Source of the DNA: a bacterium
Lineage (GTDB): Bacteria; CSSED10-310; JAJRTK01
Reading direction: 5' to 3'
Length of the DNA stretch: 24,782 nt
Assembly (NCBI GenBank): GCA_024278345.1
Contig: JAJRTK010000510.1
Span: forward strand, 1 to 24,782
The notes under the pieces were generated by a model that saw only the letters and a list, made by a program, of their open reading frames with translations, did not search any database and had not been told where the DNA came from. The position numbers and the translations under genes are program-made. How positions within the stretch are numbered: the first letter of the stretch is position 1; every line of letters begins with the position of its first letter. Shown here piece by piece: positions 10,101 to 17,310 of this stretch.

Positions 10101-10904
10101 AGCTCCGCCGTACTGGGTCCCAAGCTCGTGGAGAAGCAGAATAAAATCAGGCAGGTCAACAACGTTCTCGATGGACATGAAAACGCTGGTAACGTCTCGG
10201 AATTCGCCTTGCGGAAGGATGTCCGTGATCCCCGGAGCCAGGAAATGGAGACCGTCCCCTCCAACCTCCGGTGATGCCACCGGCTCACGCTCGCCCTCCA
10301 TCTCCCCAAGAGAAATCAAGCGAAACGCATCCGGCCCCACTTGCTCCGCCTCGTGGTCCAAAGCCTGTTGGTAAAAACCTCTATCAAGAAGAATCTGCCC
10401 CTTCCCCGCCCCGTGCTCCACCCTGGCGCACCCATCGATGGCCGGACCACTGAAATAGCAGACGGCCCTCTCCGGAGTTACGTAGACAATGCCCCAGTCA
10501 AGACGCCCCCAGGAAAGACCGATCTTGATGGAGAACGGGAATGCACCGTAAGCCGTGGAATAGGTGGCATGGGACCGGAAGAAATCCTGCATGCGGTTCG
10601 CCGAATGCAGCGCGTAGTCCGCCACGTCGTGGTCCGGGTTGTCGGGAAAGATGGCCGTGAACGCATCGCCAGCGAATCCAGTAATGAATCCCCCCGCCGA
10701 ATGGACCGCTTCCACGAGAGGATCGAAAAAAAAGCGCAACGAATTCGCCAAGGCTTCCGCGCCCGGACGTCCGTGACGCACGAGCTGCCCCGTGAGACTG
10801 GTGAAGCCGGAAATATCCACGAATAGACTCGCCGCCTCCAGGGAACCCTGGACGGTTTTTCCATTGTCGTGCTGAAGGATGAACCAGGGGATCAAAGGAT
10901 TCAT
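7191..10904 (-). CDS. Class III nucleotide cyclase with tandem catalytic domains, NTPase and TPR region (soluble adenylyl cyclase-like)
   Basis: 1237 residues from ATG 10904, with only a weak GGTGA upstream. Cyclase domain 1 (~24-190) has the metal Asp residues D30 (FVDISGF) and D80 (GFAGD), but Asp157 where the catalytic Asn is expected. Cyclase domain 2 (~237-395) lacks the first metal Asp (Ser244) but keeps N345 and R349 (TNLAAR) and a DKG motif (276-278). The two domains should form one composite site. An AAA/STAND-type NTPase follows: Walker A GEPGIGKS (442-449) and Walker B with LED/D585 and W588. The C-terminal ~350 residues are TPR repeats. Domain order matches mammalian soluble adenylyl cyclase. 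The likely product is cAMP, made in the cytoplasm; there is no membrane segment. The gene is last in a minus-strand run, 37 nt after the TRAP binding protein, so the two are probably coexpressed. Confidence 0.88.
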   Translation of the reverse strand: MNPLIPWFILQHDNGKTVQGSLEAASLFVDISGFTSLTGQLVRHGRPGAEALANSLRFFFDPLVEAVHSAGGFITGFAGDAFTAIFPDNPDHDVADYALHSANRMQDFFRSHATYSTAYGAFPFSIKIGLSWGRLDWGIVYVTPERAVCYFSGPAIDGCARVEHGAGKGQILLDRGFYQQALDHEAEQVGPDAFRLISLGEMEGEREPVASPEVGGDGLHFLAPGITDILPQGEFRDVTSVFMSIENVVDLPDFILLLHELGTQYGGAFTGVDFGDKGANSLVHFGAPVAHENNTQRALDFALSLRERRSPSIRLRFGVTRDIRYVGFNGGAERHEFACLGRGTNLAARLMMKAPWNGIWCDQKVHLQVESGYECEAVGDILCKGFRHPVKVYTVNGKKRSGSPKAFQAKGLVGRDRALAALDRLVRPIHQGEFAGIIYITGEPGIGKSFMVDCYRRHLESRWKSAPVKWIYAPADQTLREALNPMESALREAFVKNPDAGEEESKAAFEKTFQELSKGLGNDHPLARDLAGGKALLAELAGLGTGDSPMLRLARSQRFEVVVEALRAWILAESSVQPVIFQLEDAQWSDEETLRTVTSIARSAAGYPLAILCTCRPKDDRRPFRIPLPAGSSVPEQTIELKRLQPEEMRKLAELHLGMPVDAMLGRLLTDKAEGNPFFAEQLLSYWRDSAQVERNKEDSMTTASIMLLPGNVNTLLMARLDRMHPDFKRTVQAASVLGRTFSLPVLEAMFKSNPHIGEAVEKGVDQGIWRRLGGDSFGFRHALFRDAAYEMQARAHLQKLHFAAARAIESVYGEELEKHLRGLGHHWKRAGVGDRARRYYLGGARRSSRRYAHDEARGLYRAYFRLCEEQTPEMVRVRNEFARDVLAVQGRYEEALTEHRRALEEARAVGDPGAQAMSLQGLATVSRIEGKLEDARKFAQQAMELYSKVGERRSEATCMTLLAACLYDLGQLGAAQGMFREALGVHRDMGNVQGEAVTLSNLGAVCRELGEPEASRQLQETALRLHQEVGNRRSEGITLENLGSLAQDALRFDEANAYYEYALTVHREVADRRYEAVTLCSQARLRHVLGQQEEARSMLEQACKILDRLENRFFKAEILCVLAQFERRVENRLSDAELHLREAEALVHRYHDRLGRLRCLCERGHWKMAEGKVARDLLEEAGAIFRETGISTDGPSGRLFVALRTAVESFENGLPVFRGEAFSELPEGFLSWLDQQ

Positions 10905-10941
10905 GTGTCACCGGGGCGGGGGTCTAGTGGATTTCTGGAAA

Positions 10942-11958
10942 CTAATGTGCGGCGCCTTGGCTTCGGACTTCGGCCAACGCGGCCTCCACCGATTCCAAGA
11001 GATCCCTCGAAAAGAGTTTGCCCACCATCTCCTGTTTGACGTCGGCCGCGATCTTCTCAAGCCTGGCTCGATCTCCCGCTGAGAAGGGCGTAAAAACCTT
11101 TATTCCTCGTTGTTTGAGGGCCAAAAACGCGCTTTTGTTGTCCCTCCGCGCGAGTCTTCGAAGCTCGATGGACATCTCCATTGCCACCCGGGACAGTACA
11201 TCTTTTTCTTCGGCGGAGAGCAATTTCCAGGCTTTCTCGCTGAGCACAACCCCCCCGGGGGTCCACCAATATGCTTCGGGGGTCATTCCGTCGATCTTCG
11301 TGTGCCACTGCAAGGCCACCGCCGCCGCCGGCGGACCGTTGACCACGTTCAACATTCCCGTCTGCAACCCCGTGAGAACCTCCGGCACACCCAAAGGAAT
11401 ACCATGCATCCCCAGCTTCTCGAAAAAAAACCGGTGAAGTTGATCGATGTCCCAAAGCCACGAATTCACCGCGGGGTCCTTGAAGTCCCCAAGGTTGTTG
11501 AGGGGAACCCGGCCGTAAAAATGAACGAACCCCGTTTCGGTCAATCCAAGGAGACGAAACCCCTTCTCTGCAAACTTCCTGGAAAAAAGATCGAACGTTT
11601 TTTCCAGCACCGCATCGACCTCCTCGCCATTCCGAAACAACAACGGAAGCTCGAGCACCTGGATGTCCGGCAGGATCTCCGCCAACCCAACACCGGTCAT
11701 CCCCGCTGCCTGAAACTGGCCGAGCCTCATTTTCCGGACAACCTCCGCTTCGTCTCCCGCCACTCCGCCAGGGTAGTACCGAAGGCGGATCGCCCCCTTT
11801 GATCGCTTCCTCAGTGTCCGCGCACCCTTCCGGAGAGTTTTCATCCAGACCGAACCCTCCGGCGCCAACGTGGCGAATTTAATGGGTTTGGCCGCTCCCG
11901 AATCTTGCGCAGCCACAAAAAACAACACAATCCACAGAACAACCACCCACTTTTTCAA
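10942..11958 (-). CDS. dctP: TRAP transporter solute-binding protein, DctP family
   Basis: 338 residues from a TTG start. AAGGAGAGG (11966-11974, minus strand) is 7 nt upstream, and the start gives a good signal peptide MKKWVVVLWIVLFFVAA with cleavage near GAA|KPIKFA. DctP hallmarks are KFATLAPEGSVW, the central PLNNLGDFK and VPEVLTGLQTGML. It captures an organic ligand in the periplasm for a TRAP permease. The usual ligand-carboxylate Arg of the KIR motif is absent; W167-L168-W169 occupy that region. This resembles the subfamily I associate with TatT-type TRAP systems, so an organic acid ligand should not be assumed. No DctQ/DctM genes are in the window. The neighbours are a secreted protein upstream and the cyclase downstream. 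Confidence 0.88.
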   Translation of the reverse strand: MKKWVVVLWIVLFFVAAQDSGAAKPIKFATLAPEGSVWMKTLRKGARTLRKRSKGAIRLRYYPGGVAGDEAEVVRKMRLGQFQAAGMTGVGLAEILPDIQVLELPLLFRNGEEVDAVLEKTFDLFSRKFAEKGFRLLGLTETGFVHFYGRVPLNNLGDFKDPAVNSWLWDIDQLHRFFFEKLGMHGIPLGVPEVLTGLQTGMLNVVNGPPAAAVALQWHTKIDGMTPEAYWWTPGGVVLSEKAWKLLSAEEKDVLSRVAMEMSIELRRLARRDNKSAFLALKQRGIKVFTPFSAGDRARLEKIAADVKQEMVGKLFSRDLLESVEAALAEVRSQGAAH

Positions 11959-11965
11959 CGCTTTT

Positions 11966-11974
11966 CCTCTCCTT
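11966..11974 (-). promoter_or_regulatory. Ribosome binding site supporting the TTG start of the TRAP binding protein
   Basis: AAGGAGAGG on the minus strand ends 7 nt before TTG 11958. The first ATG further in would remove the signal peptide, so the TTG start is preferred. Confidence 0.65.
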
Positions 11975-12075
11975 CACCAAGGGGCACCCTTCACTCAGGG
12001 CCCCATTCCAAAAGCAGTCTGCCGCGACCTTTATTCTTCCCCCAAAAGCCCCACTTCAACCCAGGTCCTCAATTT

Positions 12076-12120
12076 TTGCCGTGGTCCGCTCCCGTCGCTC
12101 ACCTCCGTTGCGCGCCACTC
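12076..12120 (-). repeat. Intergenic repeat-like segment, copy C
   Basis: Read on the minus strand it contains GGCGAG, CGGAGG and then CGACGGGAGCGGACCACGG, similar to copies A and B. It begins about 35 nt after the stop of the 12154-12831 gene, the same relative position as the others. It is the most divergent of the three, so homology is tentative. Confidence 0.3.
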
Positions 12121-12153
12121 GCCCACCAAAGCCGCGGTACCCATCTCACAACC

Positions 12154-12831
12154 TCATTTTGGGGTCACCACGTATTGCAGGCCATCGAACGACAGGACCC
12201 CCTCGATCCCATCGTAATAGACCTCGAAAACGTCCCTTGCTTCTCCAGAATCCGTCTTTCCTTGAACCAACCGAGGCACGTGGCCAGCTATATCCTGGAG
12301 TATGAACAACTCACTGACCCCATATTTCCTCCATCCGGGATCGCGACCGTGGAACAAAACCAGGATGACCTCGTTTTTTCGAAGAACATATTGAGGCGGC
12401 CGCAAAGGGTTCGCTTCCAGCTCACCACGGGTCTGAGCCTCATATGGCGGGTTCGCGAGAGGGAATCTGCGCCACGCATCGGGAACCGACTTTTGGACTC
12501 GGGCCAAGACCGCGAGATCCTCTTCACCGTCTCCGTTGAAATCACCCAGCCAGGTGTTGGTCTTTTCTTCGCTCACGACCTCAAACAAGTCCTCGAAAGC
12601 CGCTTTCAAGAGCTTTTCTTCCGTGGCGCTACCTTCTTGGGATTCCGCGGGCTGGCCGGTGGCTTGGCCCCAGGATTGTGGAGTGGAACCCTGCAGGAGG
12701 AACCCGAAAAGAATCCAACCCGCCAACCAGAAGCCACCGCGGCAACAGCACCAAAACCGCAAAGTTCCAGCCCTTGAGGGTTCAACCCGATCAGTCTTCG
12801 CGACACGATAATGTGGCGAGCGTTTGCTCAT
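12154..12831 (-). CDS. Small secreted protein with an FG-GAP/EF-hand-like calcium loop, function unknown
   Basis: 225 residues from ATG 12831, with GAAGGA about 9 nt upstream. The frame stays open to 13185, but that extension overlaps the opposite-strand gene and looks non-coding. A long basic N-terminus precedes a hydrophobic segment (~27-48: FWCCCRGGFWLAGWILFGFLL), a signal peptide or anchor. The only clear motif is D97-F-N-G-D101-G-E-E-D105, the DxNxDGxxD loop of FG-GAP/VCBS repeats that binds calcium. A single loop is present, so this is not a full propeller. It is divergent from the 12932 gene across 100 nt and probably heads the minus-strand run with the TRAP binding protein and cyclase. 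I do not recognise a family. Confidence 0.65.
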   Translation of the reverse strand: MSKRSPHYRVAKTDRVEPSRAGTLRFWCCCRGGFWLAGWILFGFLLQGSTPQSWGQATGQPAESQEGSATEEKLLKAAFEDLFEVVSEEKTNTWLGDFNGDGEEDLAVLARVQKSVPDAWRRFPLANPPYEAQTRGELEANPLRPPQYVLRKNEVILVLFHGRDPGWRKYGVSELFILQDIAGHVPRLVQGKTDSGEARDVFEVYYDGIEGVLSFDGLQYVVTPK

Positions 12832-12918
12832 TCCAATCCGTCCTTCATAAATTGGCGCCTGATCGGCTATCCCGTTCGTAGCGAATTCGCGGCGGAAAAC
12901 GCTTCTCAACAACCAATC

Positions 12919-12924
12919 AGGAGG
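12919..12924 (+). promoter_or_regulatory. Ribosome binding site fixing the GTG start at 12932
   Basis: A consensus AGGAGG sits 7 nt before GTG 12932 and 16 nt before the in-frame ATG 12941, so GTG is the likely start. Confidence 0.75.
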
Positions 12925-12931
12925 AAAGTCC

Positions 12932-13498
12932 GTGAAAACAATGCGACGAACCCAAACGCTCATGGCCCTCGTGGCCGGCGCAATGACCGTTCTTCCGCCC
13001 TGCCTGGCTTCGGCAGGACAAGCCTCGAAAAAACTCAGCCCGATTGTCGAGTGGTCCAACGTCCGACAAGACCCGGCGGTCTGGAAGATTCTGGACATCC
13101 TTGGGGAGTCGAATAAGTGGGTCCGGAACAATAAAATGGTGGATGGGCGGTACGTGGAAGCAAAATGCACGGCGACCCTGGTCAAGCGAGGACCCGGTTT
13201 CTATCTTCGCGAAGATGGCGCCGCCTCGATCCGGTCGCCATTGCTCGACGCCAAGGCCCTTTATTTCTGGCGTCGAAGCGAAGTGGAAGAAAGCTGGGGC
13301 AGTAGCACTCCAACCTCGGCCAAACAGGTGGGAGACGTCGTGGTCAATGAGGGCGAAAACCAATGGCGATTCCCCCTGCTGGCCATGCCTTCAAGGCAAT
13401 GGCTCGACATCCGGATCGTCACCCGAGGCAAGGATACCCTCCTCTATGTCATGGCCCCGGGGACAGAAAAGTATTTGGAAGAGTGGATCTTGAGGTAG
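12932..13498 (+). CDS. Secreted protein of unknown function
   Basis: 188 residues with a clear Sec signal peptide (basic MKTMRRTQ, hydrophobic LMALVAGAMTVL, likely cleavage near ASAGQA). The mature part is about 160 residues, rich in Trp and charged residues, with probable beta structure toward the C-terminus (QWLDIRIVTRGKDTLLYVM). I recognise no domain. It is the first gene of the plus-strand cluster that continues with the PAP2 gene 37 nt downstream, so it may belong to that envelope module. The excellent RBS and normal codon use make it a convincing gene. Confidence 0.75.
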   Translation: MKTMRRTQTLMALVAGAMTVLPPCLASAGQASKKLSPIVEWSNVRQDPAVWKILDILGESNKWVRNNKMVDGRYVEAKCTATLVKRGPGFYLREDGAASIRSPLLDAKALYFWRRSEVEESWGSSTPTSAKQVGDVVVNEGENQWRFPLLAMPSRQWLDIRIVTRGKDTLLYVMAPGTEKYLEEWILR

Positions 13499-13535
13499 TT
13501 TTAGTGAACCTCCCTCTGGATTGTGGGAACAAACA

Positions 13536-14117
13536 ATGAGGCGCTCTTTGGGACCAACATTGACAGCATGGGATCGATCACTGTTCCAATTCCTGAATCA
13601 GGATCTCGCCACCCCATGGCTCGATCCTATCATGGCCTGGATCACGGCGTCGAGCAACTGGAGAGCACCTCTTTTCCTCCTTCTGCTTTTCTTGCTGGTT
13701 CGCGGGCCGGCTTCCCTTCGCTGGACTCTTCTGGGAGCGGGGCTCGTGGCCGGCCTCACCGATCTGGTTTCCAGTCAACTTCTCAAACCCCTGTGGCATG
13801 CCCCAAGGCCTTGCATTTTTGAATCCTCACCGCGACTTCTGGTGGGCATCAAGCGTTCGGGCTCTTTACCCTCGTCCCACGCGGCCAATCTCTTGGCGGT
13901 AGGGGTCTATCTTCAGGGACGCATGACGCCCCGGCTCATCTGGCTCCCGTTGGCACTCCTTACCACAGCCATTCTCTATTCCAGGATCTACGTGGGCGTG
14001 CATTATCCATCGGACATCCTGGGCGGGACCCTCCTGGGCATCCTTTTGGGAAGGGCGGCCCTTGGGCTGCCGCTTCCAGGCTCCTTCAAGGAGAGTCCCG
14101 GATCGAGGCCGACATGA
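13536..14117 (+). CDS. PAP2-superfamily membrane phosphatase
   Basis: 193 residues from ATG 13536; TTG 13521 would add five residues, and neither start has a strong RBS. The three PAP2 signature blocks are present: K84-x6-R91-P92, PSSHA with H115 (Ser replaces Gly of the usual PSGH) and SRxxxxxHxxxD with R150, H156 and D160. Several transmembrane helices surround them, for example APLFLLLLFLLV and WLPLALLTTAILYS. Family members dephosphorylate lipid phosphates or diphosphates, such as undecaprenyl diphosphate or phosphatidylglycerol phosphate, at the outer face of the inner membrane. The substrate here is unknown. The stop codon overlaps the ATG of the FadL-like gene (ATGA), which points to translational coupling. 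Confidence 0.88.
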   Translation: MRRSLGPTLTAWDRSLFQFLNQDLATPWLDPIMAWITASSNWRAPLFLLLLFLLVRGPASLRWTLLGAGLVAGLTDLVSSQLLKPLWHAPRPCIFESSPRLLVGIKRSGSLPSSHAANLLAVGVYLQGRMTPRLIWLPLALLTTAILYSRIYVGVHYPSDILGGTLLGILLGRAALGLPLPGSFKESPGSRPT

Positions 14118-15415
14118 TCATAGCCAACCGCCACCGAAGTTATGCGGCGAGATCCGTCTGTCGCATGGTTGCCGTCACCCTGGTTCTCCTTGGCTACTGG
14201 CCGCCCTGTACCTTCGCCCTCACGGACGAGGAAATCTACGAAGCCTTCGAATTCAATTTTTCTCTGCCCGGGGCGCGGAGCGCTGGGATGGGACGCGCCT
14301 TCGTCGGACTGGCCGATGATGCTACGGCCTCGATCTCCAACCCGGCGGGGCTCATGACTCTCCAGGTGCCGGAAGTGGCTCTGGAGAGCAAGTTCACGGG
14401 ATTCGACGTCCACCGCCGCGCCGAGGCGGACTCATTCCTCGATCCCCGGACGCGGCGTTTCGGGAGCTCCGTGCCTCAGCTTTCGTTCATCGGCCTCGTC
14501 TATCCAAAGGGAAATCTGGTCTTCGGTGTCTACCGGTACGAGACCCTCCGTTTCGACGAGGCGTTTTCCTTGGAAGCGCGGCAGCTACCGCTGGACGGGG
14601 GCATCGTGGAACTGCCACCCACGGACGCCCAGATGGCGCTCACGGTTTCGAATATCGGCGGCTCCGTAGCAATCCGCCTGCCCGAGAACTTTTCCCTGGG
14701 TTTTTCGGCGTCCGCGGCTCTCCTGGAGATGGATAGTCGAACGACCCATCTTTCCACCACTGAACCGGCAACCATCACGGATCAGACCATCATCAACGCC
14801 ACGGGTTTGGATTGGAGCGGAACAGCCGGGCTCCTCTATCGTCCCTCCGAACGGTTTTCCGCGGGGGCTTTTTACAGCCTTGGTCCTTCCTTCAGCGTAA
14901 CGCAAAGAGCCACGGGGCTGGGTCCTCAGCGCCAGGAATTCCCTGTCAGGATCCGGATTCCCGATCGCTTTGGCGTGGGCCTGAGCGTCAGGCCCACCGA
15001 TGAGCTCACGGTTCTCCTCGACCTGCTCAAGGTTCAGTACGCCCAGCAGGCAAGCGGGCGGTTTCCGACGCTGGTGCGATTCCCCGAGCTGAATCCCGAC
15101 GATTTTACCATCGACGACCAGTGGGAAATCCACCTGGGGGCGGAGTACGTTTTCGCGATAGGATCCGTGCCGTTCGCGGCCCGGGCGGGCCTTTTCACGA
15201 ATCCAGCCCACTCCCTCCGCTATGAAGGCCCCGTGGAACAACTGGAGGGCCAGATCGCGGACGCCCTCTTCAACGCTACTGCCGGAAAATCGCCTCTTGC
15301 CTATAGCGTGGGACTGGGGGCCGTCTTCAGCGGTTATTTCCAAGTCGATATGGCGTTCGTCAATGCCAATCTCTTTGACGAAGCCATCGCATCCGTGATT
15401 TTCCACTTCAAATGA
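14114..15415 (+). CDS. FadL/OmpP1-family outer-membrane protein
   Basis: 433 residues. A signal peptide (~1-36, hydrophobic VAVTLVLLGYW, cleavage near TFA|LTDEE) is followed by the FadL-type N-terminal hatch sequence: FSLPGARSAGMGRAFVG and then LADDATASISNPAGL. The rest alternates polar and hydrophobic residues as in a beta-barrel and ends in an amphipathic strand with a C-terminal FHFK. The family carries hydrophobic compounds (long-chain fatty acids, aromatics) across the outer membrane. The ligand cannot be read from the sequence. It starts inside the PAP2 stop codon with GAGG 5 nt upstream and is followed at once by the membrane NTPase, so outer-membrane uptake or sensing is tied to that module. 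Confidence 0.85.
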   Translation: MIIANRHRSYAARSVCRMVAVTLVLLGYWPPCTFALTDEEIYEAFEFNFSLPGARSAGMGRAFVGLADDATASISNPAGLMTLQVPEVALESKFTGFDVHRRAEADSFLDPRTRRFGSSVPQLSFIGLVYPKGNLVFGVYRYETLRFDEAFSLEARQLPLDGGIVELPPTDAQMALTVSNIGGSVAIRLPENFSLGFSASAALLEMDSRTTHLSTTEPATITDQTIINATGLDWSGTAGLLYRPSERFSAGAFYSLGPSFSVTQRATGLGPQRQEFPVRIRIPDRFGVGLSVRPTDELTVLLDLLKVQYAQQASGRFPTLVRFPELNPDDFTIDDQWEIHLGAEYVFAIGSVPFAARAGLFTNPAHSLRYEGPVEQLEGQIADALFNATAGKSPLAYSVGLGAVFSGYFQVDMAFVNANLFDEAIASVIFHFK

Positions 15416-15449
15416 GTGGCCTCTATTCACGGAAGCCGATTCATCAACT

Positions 15450-15454
15450 GGAGG
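15450..15454 (+). promoter_or_regulatory. Ribosome binding site supporting a GTG start at 15460
   Basis: GGAGG lies 5 nt before GTG 15460. The alternative ATG 15412 overlaps the previous stop as ATGA but has no Shine-Dalgarno sequence and gives an unusually long n-region before the signal segment. Both starts remain possible. Confidence 0.55.
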
Positions 15455-15459
15455 CAGCA

Positions 15460-17310
15460 GTGGAAAACCGACGATCAGCCGGACGAGCTCCAGGCGCGAT
15501 TCCTCTTTTCCCGAACAGCCGCCGGGTCGGTTGCCTCATCACTCTGTTCATGCTCGTCTGCCCCCGCCCCACCATGGCCGATGCCTGGTACGAAGACTAC
15601 GACAGAGCGGAAACACTGCTCCGCCAGGCGGAGGCGGGACAAGACCCCGCCCAGGCCAAGGAAGACTATCTGCAAGTCATCGAAATCGTTGCGGATATCC
15701 TTCTCAAACACCATCCGATCCCCGAGCTCAACAAGCGAAAGTACGGGGTGGCCTATTATAGGGATTACCTGCCCTACTACCTCCTTGGCCGTGCCTATGA
15801 AGGGCTGGGGGACTGGAAAACCGCCCTTGCTGAGTACGAGCGCTCCCTCGATGCCGCGGCGATCCGCGGTCGAAAAAAACTCTACGAAGACCTTTCGCGC
15901 CGTCAGGCACGGCTTTCGGCACTGCTTCGACCCTCCCCAACCCCCTCTTTGCTGAACCAGGCTAACAGCGCGCTGAAAAGGGGCGACCTGGATCTGGCCG
16001 AACGGCTTGCCTCGCTTCTGCCAAACCCTGAATCCATGGCGATTCGCGCCAAGATAGAGCGGTTGAGGCAGACTCCGCTCCCTTCGGCTACTCCCCTTGC
16101 CTCCGCTACCGCTTCGATAAAACTGCCAGCAACCTCCAAGGCGGTTCGCGGACATCTTCCAAGGCCCAGGCCGACGCGCCGACCCCGGACCACCACTCCG
16201 AAACCCAAACCTTCTCCCACGACGACTCCCTCTGAAGCGCCATCAGTGACACCGAGGCCCAGCGCAATTTCGACTCCAAAAGCCCCGGTTGAGATCGCCC
16301 GGCCCCCGGGATTTACACCCTCTTCTGGCGGTAACGGGGAGCCAGTTTCGCCCTCCTTTTTCCTGCCCTGGCTGCGGGCGGTTCTCATCGCATTCCCACT
16401 TTCCTTGCTCTTCGGCTTCGGTGGCTCGGCCATTCTGAAGCGGCGACGCCGTAGAAGGGCGGTTGCCAGGGGGTTCAACCCGTACATCGCAGGCACACCG
16501 ATTCTGGAAGAGAACATGTTTTTCGGCCGCGAAAAGCTACTTTCTCAAATCCTCAGCACTCTCCACCACAACAGCCTGCTCCTCCACGGCGAAAGGCGGA
16601 TCGGCAAGACCAGCTTGCTCCACGGCATCTACCGCCATCTGAAACTACTCGATGACCCAGAGTATGAGTTCCTTCCAGTCCTCATCGATCTTGAAGGAAC
16701 GCCCGAGGATGGTTTTTTCGGACTCCTCATGTCCGAGATCACATCTCAACTGGACGAGCGCATTGCTGGTGTGGATCTGAGGTTCGATCCCACGCGGGCA
16801 CGCGGCGGCTATGCCGGAACCGATTTCGTCCGCGATCTTCGCGCCATCGTTCGCCATCTACGCAAAACCAGCCAGCGCCACCCCAAGCTGATTCTGCTCC
16901 TTGACGAGGTGGACGTTTTGAATACCTTCAGCAACCGGACGAATCAGCGGCTCAGAAGCCTATTCATGAAGACTTTCGCACGCCACCTTGGCCTGGTCAT
17001 GGCGGGAGTGCGGATTAGCAAGGAATGGGACTCGGAAGGAAGCCCTTGGTTCAACTTCTTTGAAGAGATTCCCGTCAGGCCATTGGCTATGGCTGAAATC
17101 CGGGAGCTGGTTGTCAAACCGGTTGCAGGGATCTACACCTATGAAGAGGAAGCCGTGCAAGAGATCGTCACACTGGCGGAAGGACGCCCCTATATCGTCC
17201 AAAAACTCTGCATTGCTTGCGTAAGCCGAGTCGCCGAAGAGAAACGTATTAAAATCCTGGTGGAGGATGTCGTGGCCACGGCGCGTCATATCCTGGGGAA
17301 TCGCTCATGA
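15460..17310 (+). CDS. Membrane protein: periplasmic TPR-like domain, Pro/Thr-rich linker, TM helix, cytoplasmic STAND/AAA-type NTPase
   Basis: 616 residues from GTG 15460 (632 from ATG 15412). An N-terminal signal or TM segment (~23-42) precedes a helical TPR-like region (~43-150, with LPYYLLGRAYEGLGDWKTAL). A Pro/Thr/Ser-rich stalk follows (~200-290), then a TM helix (~300-326) with a basic stop-transfer run of Lys/Arg. The NTPase opens with NPYIAG and FFGR, then Walker A GERRIGKTS (377-385, K383) and Walker B LILLLDEVD (D482). It ends with GRPYIVQKL, typical of signal-transduction ATPases. Topology suggests that a periplasmic signal is passed to the cytoplasmic NTPase. The adjacent downstream gene encodes a soluble paralogue of the same NTPase, overlapping by 4 bp (ATGA), so the two products may form a complex. 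Ligand and output are unknown. Confidence 0.85.
   Translation: MENRRSAGRAPGAIPLFPNSRRVGCLITLFMLVCPRPTMADAWYEDYDRAETLLRQAEAGQDPAQAKEDYLQVIEIVADILLKHHPIPELNKRKYGVAYYRDYLPYYLLGRAYEGLGDWKTALAEYERSLDAAAIRGRKKLYEDLSRRQARLSALLRPSPTPSLLNQANSALKRGDLDLAERLASLLPNPESMAIRAKIERLRQTPLPSATPLASATASIKLPATSKAVRGHLPRPRPTRRPRTTTPKPKPSPTTTPSEAPSVTPRPSAISTPKAPVEIARPPGFTPSSGGNGEPVSPSFFLPWLRAVLIAFPLSLLFGFGGSAILKRRRRRRAVARGFNPYIAGTPILEENMFFGREKLLSQILSTLHHNSLLLHGERRIGKTSLLHGIYRHLKLLDDPEYEFLPVLIDLEGTPEDGFFGLLMSEITSQLDERIAGVDLRFDPTRARGGYAGTDFVRDLRAIVRHLRKTSQRHPKLILLLDEVDVLNTFSNRTNQRLRSLFMKTFARHLGLVMAGVRISKEWDSEGSPWFNFFEEIPVRPLAMAEIRELVVKPVAGIYTYEEEAVQEIVTLAEGRPYIVQKLCIACVSRVAEEKRIKILVEDVVATARHILGNRS

Noticed and set aside
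11110-11802. 230-residue plus-strand open frame
   Set aside because: It is antisense to the TRAP binding protein, which has a signal peptide and family motifs.
12832-13185. N-terminal extension of the 12154-12831 gene up to 13185
   Set aside because: It would overlap the opposite-strand secreted-protein gene and its RBS, has no signal-peptide logic, and a good start with RBS exists at 12831.
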